Positions 7,158 to 12,275 of a stretch of 12,275 nucleotides of DNA are shown here, piece by piece; position 1 is the stretch's first letter; every line of letters starts with the position of its first letter. Both the position numbers and the translations under genes were made by a program. The DNA comes from Flavobacteriales bacterium UBA3376 (GTDB lineage Bacteria > Bacteroidota > Bacteroidia > Flavobacteriales > Weeksellaceae). Under the pieces are notes generated by a model. It was not told the DNA's origin. It saw nothing but the letters and a program-made list of their open reading frames with translations, and ran no database searches. The stretch is from the NCBI GenBank assembly GCA_002359055.1, contig DEQC01000035.1, positions 14,303 to 26,577 of the forward strand, given 5' to 3'.

Positions 7158-8213
7158 TTTTTTGTAAAAAAATAGTTCATGATTTGGGTATAAATCTGGA
7201 TAAAAAATAGCCGCTAAATCTTTAAGCACCCAATCTGGACGTAAAACTCCTAACTCAAAATAATCATTGCCACCATTGCTGACCATGCGACCACTCCAAT
7301 TGTAAACATTTCCGTTTTGGTAAGCTTTGAACCAACTGTAATTTGGATAACTTGCGAGTAGAGTTTCTTTGTTGAGAAAATCTCCTACATTCACCCAAAT
7401 GTCAGCTTGACTGGCTTTTTCATAAACACTTTCGAACGATAAATTGAGAGTTGTTCCACTGTTATTGTCGCTCCATAAATAATTCCCTCCAGCATCTTCG
7501 AATAATTTGGCTTGGAAACTATTTCCACCCGGCATATACCAAACGTCGCCATACATTTGATTGGCAAAAATTGTCGGCTTTTCTTGGTTAAATTCTTTGA
7601 TTTCTGATTGGATTTTTTGGTAATTTGATACAATTTCATCGAATAAATTTTCAGCTTCTTCCGCTTTACCAAACAATTTTCCAATGATTTTCACATATTC
7701 TGCTTTTCCCAAAGGATTCAATTCTTCATATTCGTCCATGAATATAATTTTTATTCCTTGATTTTCCATCAATTGATGATGTTTGGCTTGCATAGGACTT
7801 GAGATGGTAATAAAAACATCGGGTTTGTTTACCATTATTTTCTCAATGAAAATTTCATTGAAAGTTCCAATTTCTTCAATAGTTCCATCCTGAAGCCTGT
7901 TTCGAATTTCTTGATTGTAGATAAAATCACCCTGATTGACACCTGTGATTTTGTCAAGTAAATCCAATTCGCTCATAAAAGCGATAGCAGAAGTTGGGAC
8001 TATCATCGCTGAATTCAGTGGTAAATCTGATTTAGCGAAGGATAACTTGCTTTGATTTGAATGTATAAATATAGAATCTGAAGTTTCATACATTTTTATT
8101 TTCTCAGCATATTCCAATAAATTATTTTCCTGAACACTTGATTCATAGTTGTTTTGATTTTTACAACTGAAAGAGAAAATCAGAATAAATAATAAAATCC
8201 ATAAGTTTTTCAT
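7149..8213 (-). CDS. Substrate-binding lipoprotein, BtuF/FhuD-like
   Basis: This is a predicted lipid-anchored solute-binding protein of the class III periplasmic binding family (PF01497 type), which binds iron-siderophores, haem or cobalamin for an ABC importer. The N-terminus is a lipoprotein signal: MKNLWILLFILIFSFS followed by Cys17, the acylated residue. A polar linker rich in Asn and Glu follows. The mature part shows the expected two-lobe pattern: a first lobe from about residue 65 (MIVPTSAIAFMSELDLLDKITGV), a mid segment NKPDVFITIS, a long connecting helix near 175-205, and a second lobe with MPGGNSFQAKLFEDAGGNYLW, typical of this family. At 354 residues it is somewhat longer than E. 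coli BtuF. No permease or ATPase gene is adjacent, so the substrate cannot be named. It is transcribed divergently from the tRNA-Arg gene, 63 bp away, and no convincing promoter box is seen. Confidence 0.88.
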   Translation of the reverse strand: MKNLWILLFILIFSFSCKNQNNYESSVQENNLLEYAEKIKMYETSDSIFIHSNQSKLSFAKSDLPLNSAMIVPTSAIAFMSELDLLDKITGVNQGDFIYNQEIRNRLQDGTIEEIGTFNEIFIEKIMVNKPDVFITISSPMQAKHHQLMENQGIKIIFMDEYEELNPLGKAEYVKIIGKLFGKAEEAENLFDEIVSNYQKIQSEIKEFNQEKPTIFANQMYGDVWYMPGGNSFQAKLFEDAGGNYLWSDNNSGTTLNLSFESVYEKASQADIWVNVGDFLNKETLLASYPNYSWFKAYQNGNVYNWSGRMVSNGGNDYFELGVLRPDWVLKDLAAIFYPDLYPNHELFFYKKLE

Positions 8214-8231
8214 GTTTGCAAGTTAAGTAAT

Positions 8232-8262
8232 TTGTTTAAAATGGAAAGAGTTTATATATTTG
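8232..8262 (+). promoter_or_regulatory. tRNA-Arg promoter, Bacteroidota type
   Basis: TTG (8232-8234), a 20-nt spacer and TATATTTG (8255-8262) match the consensus. The -7 box ends 14 nt before the first base of the mature tRNA, so only a very short 5' leader would need removal by RNase P. Confidence 0.75.
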
Positions 8263-8276
8263 CACTTCGAAATTTA

Positions 8277-8350
8277 GGCCTCGTAGTTCAACTGAATAGA
8301 ATACCTGATTACGGCTCAGGCGGTTGCAGGTTTGAATCCTGCCGAGGTCA
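8277..8350 (+). tRNA. tRNA-Arg (anticodon ACG)
   Basis: The 74-nt sequence folds into a full cloverleaf. The acceptor stem GGCCTCG pairs with CGAGGTC (one G-U at the second pair), with discriminator A. The D stem is GTTC/GAAT. The anticodon stem CCTGA/TCAGG carries loop TTACGGC with anticodon ACG, and the T stem is GCAGG/CCTGC with loop TTTGAAT. ACG is normally deaminated to ICG by TadA and reads CGU, CGC and CGA. The 3' CCA is not encoded (the next bases are CTC), so it must be added by CCA transferase. The gene is a stand-alone unit with its own promoter and terminator. Confidence 0.97.
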
Positions 8351-8354
8351 CTCT

Positions 8355-8383
8355 AAAATGCCCAGTATTGCTGGGCATTTTTT
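8355..8383 (+). terminator. Intrinsic terminator after tRNA-Arg
   Basis: A perfect 11-bp stem (AAAATGCCCAG, 8355-8365, with CTGGGCATTTT, 8371-8381) encloses a 5-nt loop and ends in TTTTTT (8378-8383). It starts 5 nt after the mature tRNA end. Confidence 0.93.
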
Positions 8384-8478
8384 ATTGGATAAATCATCTG
8401 TTTGTAGGTTCTAACAAATTCCTCAATTTTTTATTTGAAATTATGTGGTTAAATTCGCCATTCAAATTATAGAAGAAT

Positions 8479-9516
8479 ATGCATTATATTAATCCAGAAG
8501 AAGACTTTGATTTAGTTATTCATAATGTTGGAAATTCGACTTTAGACGAGGGGGTTCAATTGTCAAAGACTTTGACATTTTATCCGGAAGAATTAAAGGA
8601 TAATTTATATAACTTTTTTACGAAACCTTTTAGAACAGAAGAATACTTTCATTTCACTGATGAAGAAAATTTAGAAAACAATGTAGTGTTTTCTGCTGCA
8701 AAATCAATTTTCGAAGATCGAACACAATTGTTACAAAATTCTAATATCATAGCTGAACAACTTTATAGGGTAAATGGTCATCCAAAAAGTAAAGGAGGTG
8801 AATTGTTTGTAGTGTATTTTCCACATGTTGAATTTGATGGTGAACACATCAAAGCTTTGGGGATCTATAAATTGGATGATAAGGAGAAATTTTTAAAAGC
8901 TATTTCCAACGAAAATTCATATGATGTTTGGACAGAAGAGGGAATTTCTTTGTCAAAGATCGATAAAGCTTGTTTGATACTCGATATAGAAGAAGAGGAT
9001 GGTTATGTGGTGGCTTCTATCGATAAATCAAAAGGTGATGAATTTGGTATTTGGGCAGATGAATTTTTGAAAATCATCCAACGAAAAGATGAATATTTTG
9101 ATACATCGAATACGCTTAGTTTTTGCAAGAGTTATGTAATGGATAAGCTGCCTGAAGATTTTGAAGTAAATCGTGTCGATCAAGCCGATTTGTTGAATAA
9201 ATCTGTTAATTTCTTCAAAGAAAATGATCAATTTCGAATCGATCAATTTGCTGATCAAGTATTGGAACAAGAAGAATTGAAACAAAGTTTCGAAGATTAT
9301 AGAAAGAGATTTGAAGATGTATATGAGGTTGAGTTAAATGATCAATTTGATATTTCGAAAAATGCCGTAAAGAAACAAGCGAGATTCTTTAAGAGCATCA
9401 TTAAGTTGGACAAGAATTTTCATATTTATGTTCATGGCAATCGTCAAATGATAGAACAAGGGGTGGATGAAAATGGGAAAAAGTACTATAAATTATACTA
9501 TAATAGCGAAAATTAG
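8479..9516 (+). CDS. 37-kDa nucleoid-associated protein (NdpA-type)
   Basis: This is a predicted cytosolic DNA-associated protein of the NdpA/YejK family (37-kD nucleoid-associated protein). Founding members were found bound to the bacterial nucleoid, but the biochemical role is poorly defined. The 345-residue length fits the family. Recognisable features are the N-terminal strand-rich region (FDLVIHNVGNS, about 10-20), the segment FYPEELKDNLYNFFTKPF (34-51) and the central KGGELFVVYF with the following GEHIKALGIYKLD (about 105-133). The latter matches the conserved core in which the protein handles its own C-terminal part. The protein is markedly acidic for a nucleoid protein, with many Asp and Glu. 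It follows the tRNA-Arg terminator and precedes an enoyl-CoA hydratase gene on the same strand. A near-consensus -7 box (TAAATTCG, 8450-8457, one mismatch) lies 21 nt before the ATG, without a TTG at -33. Confidence 0.87.
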   Translation: MHYINPEEDFDLVIHNVGNSTLDEGVQLSKTLTFYPEELKDNLYNFFTKPFRTEEYFHFTDEENLENNVVFSAAKSIFEDRTQLLQNSNIIAEQLYRVNGHPKSKGGELFVVYFPHVEFDGEHIKALGIYKLDDKEKFLKAISNENSYDVWTEEGISLSKIDKACLILDIEEEDGYVVASIDKSKGDEFGIWADEFLKIIQRKDEYFDTSNTLSFCKSYVMDKLPEDFEVNRVDQADLLNKSVNFFKENDQFRIDQFADQVLEQEELKQSFEDYRKRFEDVYEVELNDQFDISKNAVKKQARFFKSIIKLDKNFHIYVHGNRQMIEQGVDENGKKYYKLYYNSEN

Positions 9517-9575
9517 TTGATAAATAGTTGTAAATTTATAGATGATAATTGCTGATTAAACACAAATTAATTAAA

Positions 9576-10334
9576 ATGGACAAATACTACATCAAATACG
9601 ATATCGACAAACATATAGCAACGGTTGAATTTTATCATCCAAAAAGCAATTCTTTTCCAAGTGCACAATTGCATGAAATGGTTAGGATCTTGGATGAATT
9701 GGGTAAAAATGACGAAGTGAAGATCATTGTTCTGAAAAGTGCAGGAAACAAAGTTTTCAGTGCTGGAGCTTCATTCGATGAGTTATTATCGATTCAATCA
9801 TTCGAGGAAGGCAAAAAGTTTTTCATGGGATTTGCCAATGTAATAATGGCGATGCGTCGTTGTCCAAAGTTTATCGTTGGTTGCATCACTGGAAAGGTAG
9901 TTGGTGGTGGTGTTGGCTTGGCTTCGGCTTGTGATTATGCTTTTGCCGATGCTTCAGCTTCGATTCGTTTGAGTGAGTTGTCGATTGGAATAGGTCCATT
10001 TGTAATCGAACCTGCCATTACGCGTAAAATTGGAATTACAGCTTTTTCTGAAATGACTATGAATCCAAAAGAATGGAAATCTCCTGAGTGGGCAAAGGAA
10101 AAAGGAATTTATAACCAAGTTTTTGAGGATGCAGAAACTTGTGAAAAATCGGTTCAAGAATTTGCCAAGGATTTATCGATCTATAGTTTAGAAGCCATGC
10201 GTGACTTGAAGTCGATTTTCTGGAAGGAAACAGAAGATTGGAAAGAGGTGATGCCGAAAAGAGCGGAGATGAGTGGACATTTGGTACTGTCTGATTTCAC
10301 GAGAGAAACCTTGATGAAGTTTAAAAATAAGTAA
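9576..10334 (+). CDS. Enoyl-CoA hydratase/isomerase family protein
   Basis: This 252-residue crotonase-fold enzyme should act on a CoA thioester in the cytosol. The oxyanion-hole elements are visible as FSAGASFDELL (about 61-71) and VVGGGVGLASACDY (about 108-121). Of the two catalytic glutamates of rat enoyl-CoA hydratase, only the second is conserved (Glu134 in LSELSIGIG); the first position is Gly in GGGVGLA. That pattern occurs in several subgroups, including isomerases and methylglutaconyl-CoA hydratase-like proteins, so the exact reaction is open. I chose the ATG at 9576 (MDKYYIKYDID). A TTG at 9549 in frame would add nine residues unlike the family's N-terminus. It lies 59 nt after the NdpA-type gene. 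No terminator is visible between the two, so read-through from upstream is possible. Confidence 0.9.
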   Translation: MDKYYIKYDIDKHIATVEFYHPKSNSFPSAQLHEMVRILDELGKNDEVKIIVLKSAGNKVFSAGASFDELLSIQSFEEGKKFFMGFANVIMAMRRCPKFIVGCITGKVVGGGVGLASACDYAFADASASIRLSELSIGIGPFVIEPAITRKIGITAFSEMTMNPKEWKSPEWAKEKGIYNQVFEDAETCEKSVQEFAKDLSIYSLEAMRDLKSIFWKETEDWKEVMPKRAEMSGHLVLSDFTRETLMKFKNK

Positions 10335-10434
10335 ATTCAAATTACGAAATGTTCATCTTTGGTGATTTTTTCAAAGTTCTTTCCAATTAGAAGTTCAATA
10401 CATTCGCTGAAATATAACTTTAAATATTTTTTAT

Positions 10435-10456
10435 AAGTAAAAGTATTATTTTACTT
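10435..10456. promoter_or_regulatory. Inverted repeat overlapping the dedA -33 element
   Basis: AAGTAAAA (10435-10442) and TTTTACTT (10449-10456) form a perfect 8-bp dyad around GTATTA. The right arm runs into the TTG (-33) of the downstream promoter. There is no T-run after it on either strand, so a terminator is unlikely; an operator is possible but unproven. The composition is AT-rich, so chance cannot be excluded. Confidence 0.35.
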
Positions 10457-10484
10457 GATAATCGGATTATTTCACCTAAATTTG
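10455..10484 (+). promoter_or_regulatory. Promoter for the dedA-csp unit
   Basis: TTG (10455-10457), a 19-nt spacer and TAAATTTG (10477-10484) are an exact match to the Bacteroidota consensus and spacing. The -7 box ends 23 nt before the ATG at 10508, giving a leader of about 17 nt. Confidence 0.82.
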
Positions 10485-10507
10485 TCAATTAATTTTTAAT
10501 CTTCTCA

Positions 10508-11170
10508 ATGGAATTAATTGATTTCATTCTACACATTGATGAACATTTAGCGGACTTTATTCGAGATTACGGTTATTGGGTTTATGCGATTTTATTTACC
10601 ATAGTTTTTGTGGAAACAGGAATAGTCGTTATGCCTTTTTTGCCTGGTGATTCCCTGCTTTTTGCTGCTGGAATGTTGGCCGCACAAGACAATGGATTGA
10701 ATGTGTGGATAGTAATCGTTTTGCTTTTGATAGCTGCTATTTTAGGAGATTCATTGAATTATACCATTGGAAATAAATTTGGAATGAAGGTCACGAGGGT
10801 CAAAGTGTTTGGAAAACAATTTGTTCAACAATCGCACATCGATAAAACCCATGAGTTTTACGAAAAATATGGAAGCAAAACCATTGTAATCGCTCGATTT
10901 GTCCCGATTGTTCGAACTTTGGCACCCTTTGTAGCTGGAATAGGAAGTATGCGTTACCGAACTTTCTTAACCTACAATGTCTTAGGCGCCATCCTTTGGG
11001 TGGTTGGAATCACACTCGTAGGTTACTTCTTTGGGAACATCCCAATTATAAAAGACAATTTTTCAAAAGTTGTCATTGGGATTATTTTACTTTCTTTGTT
11101 ACCGATTGTTTATGAGGTGGTGAAAGCTAAAATTTCAAATAAAAACAAACAAGAAAATATTAACATTTAA
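10508..11170 (+). CDS. DedA-family inner-membrane protein
   Basis: This is a polytopic inner-membrane protein of the DedA/SNARE-associated (VTT) superfamily. Members have been implicated in envelope homeostasis, proton-motive-force-dependent tolerance and, in some cases, undecaprenyl-phosphate or phospholipid translocation. The 220-residue product has hydrophobic segments near 25-45, 66-84, 155-176 and 186-204, plus re-entrant-like stretches. The residues known to be essential in E. coli YqjA appear conserved: Glu36 (VETG), Asp48 (FLPGDSLLFAAG), and Arg130 and Arg136 in the signature RFVPIVRTLAPFVAGIGSM. The C-terminus is basic and cytoplasmic. The gene has its own strong promoter and is followed after 10 nt by a cold-shock gene, so the two are probably co-transcribed. 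The substrate cannot be inferred from sequence. Confidence 0.93.
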   Translation: MELIDFILHIDEHLADFIRDYGYWVYAILFTIVFVETGIVVMPFLPGDSLLFAAGMLAAQDNGLNVWIVIVLLLIAAILGDSLNYTIGNKFGMKVTRVKVFGKQFVQQSHIDKTHEFYEKYGSKTIVIARFVPIVRTLAPFVAGIGSMRYRTFLTYNVLGAILWVVGITLVGYFFGNIPIIKDNFSKVVIGIILLSLLPIVYEVVKAKISNKNKQENINI

Positions 11171-11180
11171 ATACAATAAG

Positions 11181-11375
11181 ATGCACGAAGGCACAATTAA
11201 ATTTTTTGATGAAACTAAAGGTTTCGGTTTCATTTCACAATCAAACGGAGGAGAGGATATTTTTGTTCATACCACTGGTTTGATTGATTCTATTCGCGAA
11301 AATGACGATGTTTTTTTCGAAATCGGACAAGGTAAAAAGGGACCTATTGCAACAAACGTTAGAAGGAAAGATTAA
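11181..11375 (+). CDS. Cold-shock domain protein
   Basis: This 64-residue single-domain OB-fold protein binds single-stranded nucleic acid and typically acts as an RNA chaperone. RNP1 is KGFGFI (13-18) and RNP2 is DIFVH (26-30). The N-terminal motif is GTIKFFDETKGFGF, with Phe where E. coli CspA has Trp (KWFN), a variant I believe is usual in Bacteroidota. The C-terminal KKGPIATNV is typical of the family. It starts 10 nt after the dedA stop without a recognisable promoter of its own and lacks the long structured 5' leader of E. coli cspA. Cold induction through a leader thermosensor is therefore not evident. A terminator follows. Confidence 0.95.
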   Translation: MHEGTIKFFDETKGFGFISQSNGGEDIFVHTTGLIDSIRENDDVFFEIGQGKKGPIATNVRRKD

Positions 11376-11436
11376 TACACATATATTATAATAAGTACTT
11401 ATAACTTACCACTTTTTTAAGTGTGAATGATTTGAG

Positions 11437-11469
11437 AAGCCATCTAATTTTAGATGGCTTTGTTATTTT
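11437..11469 (+). terminator. Intrinsic terminator after the cold-shock gene
   Basis: A perfect 10-bp stem (AAGCCATCTA, 11437-11446, with TAGATGGCTT, 11451-11460) with loop ATTT is followed by a T-rich tail. The reverse strand lacks a T-run, so it serves the plus-strand dedA-csp unit rather than the convergent cysteine synthase. Confidence 0.8.
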
Positions 11470-11534
11470 ATAAAAAAAATCTGCACTTATTCTGAGACAA
11501 ATACAGATTCAAATTAAATTAATTGGGTTTATTG

Positions 11535-12275
11535 CTAAAATAAATTATCAACCGACCAATATCTCTCTCCTGTGTCGTAATTGATGGTCAATATAGTTTT
11601 ATCTTTTTTGATTTCATCTAACTTAGAAGCAATTGCCGCCAAGGAAGTTCCAGTAGAAATTCCTGCTAAAATCCCTTCTTCAGTTGCTAATCTTTTGGTG
11701 TATTCGTAAGCTTCTTCATTTTCAACCAAAATAATACCATCCAAAAGTTTAGTGTCTAAAACATCTGGTACAAATCCCGCACCAATTCCTTGTAATGGAT
11801 GAGGGCCAGGATTTCCTCCACTCAAAACGGGTGATAATGATGGTTCAACTGCAAATGATTTGAAACTTGGGAACTTCTCTTTCATTAATCTTGAAATACC
11901 TGTGATGTGACCACCTGTTCCAACACCTGTGATCAAATAATCAATTCCTTCAGGGAAATCTTCTAAAATCTCTTTGGCGGTTGTGTTGTAATGAACAATT
12001 GGATTGGCTTGATTTTTAAATTGTTGAGGCATCCAAGCATTGTCGATTTCCTCCAGCATTTCCATTGCCTTATTTACAGCGCCCGCAGTTCCTAATTCTT
12101 TAGGAGTCAAAACAAATTCAGCTCCAAAAGCCGACATCAACTTTCTCCTTTCCATACTCATGGATTCAGGCATGACCAAAACCAATTTATAGCCTTTGTA
12201 TGCACAAACCATTGCCAAACCTACACCTGTATTTCCAGAAGTCGGTTCTATTATGACTGTATCTTTGTTGATTTT
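11535..12275 (-). CDS. cysK: Cysteine synthase (O-acetylserine sulfhydrylase), partial
   Basis: This is a PLP-dependent fold-type II enzyme that makes cysteine from O-acetylserine and sulfide in the cytosol. The window holds the C-terminal 246 residues; the N-terminus, including the PLP-binding lysine, lies beyond the right edge. The reading frame is open to the last base. Visible family motifs are EPTSGNTGVGLAMV, near the start of the visible part (substrate loop), then MPESMSMERRKL, the PLP-phosphate-binding loop TGVGTGGHITG, and GISTGTSLAAI near the end. The C-terminus is NYDTGERYWSVDNLF, typical of CysK. A methionine-like start inside the visible part (TTG at 12218) is an internal Leu codon, not a true start. 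CysM-type or cystathionine beta-synthase-like members are less likely given the length and motifs. Confidence 0.93.
   Translation of the reverse strand, partial: KINKDTVIIEPTSGNTGVGLAMVCAYKGYKLVLVMPESMSMERRKLMSAFGAEFVLTPKELGTAGAVNKAMEMLEEIDNAWMPQQFKNQANPIVHYNTTAKEILEDFPEGIDYLITGVGTGGHITGISRLMKEKFPSFKSFAVEPSLSPVLSGGNPGPHPLQGIGAGFVPDVLDTKLLDGIILVENEEAYEYTKRLATEEGILAGISTGTSLAAIASKLDEIKKDKTILTINYDTGERYWSVDNLF

Noticed and set aside
8270..8279. AAATTTAGGC next to tRNA-Arg repeats ten bases of the pckA palindrome region
   Set aside because: The match lacks the second half of the dyad and is AT-rich, so coincidence is the simplest reading.
8277..8350. Possible integration site of a mobile element at tRNA-Arg
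   Set aside because: No integrase, no direct repeat of the tRNA 3' end and no change in base composition are visible in the window.
8232..8414. 60-codon open frame running through tRNA-Arg and its terminator
   Set aside because: It overlaps the tRNA, its promoter and the terminator hairpin in full; the open frame is incidental.
9549..9575. TTG start extending the enoyl-CoA hydratase by nine residues
   Set aside because: The ATG at 9576 gives the family-typical N-terminus, and the added residues look like translated intergenic sequence.
11410..11423. CACTT-TTTT-AAGTG hairpin after the cold-shock gene
   Set aside because: Only 5 bp with no T-run after it; the stronger hairpin at 11437-11460 is the credible terminator.

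Overview
The window looks like an ordinary chromosomal segment of a member of the Bacteroidota, most likely order Flavobacteriales. The DNA is AT-rich and Shine-Dalgarno sequences are essentially absent. Several genes sit behind the Bacteroidota-type promoter (TTG, about 18-20 nt, then TAnnTTTG). The gene order acpP-fabF-rnc-(IPExxxVDY-type protein)-pyk is one I associate with flavobacteria. I see no transposase, integrase, phage gene, CRISPR array, toxin-antitoxin pair or recognisable defence locus.

Layout. (1) On the minus strand at the left edge is pckA, the ATP-type phosphoenolpyruvate carboxykinase. (2) A 214-bp divergent intergenic region separates it from a plus-strand run: acpP (acyl carrier protein), fabF (ketoacyl-ACP synthase II), rnc (RNase III), a small protein of unknown function and pyk (pyruvate kinase). 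The last four genes lie within 0-23 nt of each other and end at a strong intrinsic terminator, so one transcript is likely. (3) pheS (Phe-tRNA synthetase alpha) has its own near-consensus promoter. (4) A convergent minus-strand lipoprotein of the BtuF/FhuD substrate-binding type overlaps the pheS stop by 9 bp. (5) tRNA-Arg(ACG) has its own promoter and terminator. (6) Next are a 37-kDa nucleoid-associated (NdpA-type) protein and an enoyl-CoA hydratase/isomerase family protein. (7) A DedA-family membrane protein behind a textbook promoter is followed 10 nt later by a cold-shock protein and a terminator. (8) A cysteine synthase on the minus strand runs off the right edge.

Functionally, the left half is central metabolism: PEP and pyruvate interconversion in both directions (pckA and pyk) around type II fatty-acid synthesis. 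With it sit RNA processing and translation genes (rnc, pheS, tRNA-Arg). The right half is housekeeping and envelope genes.

I did not find a convincing new system. The items most worth a second look are two small dyads that coincide with promoter elements of pckA and acpP, an inverted repeat on the dedA promoter, an Asn at a metal-ligand position of RNase III, and the unknown protein embedded between rnc and pyk.
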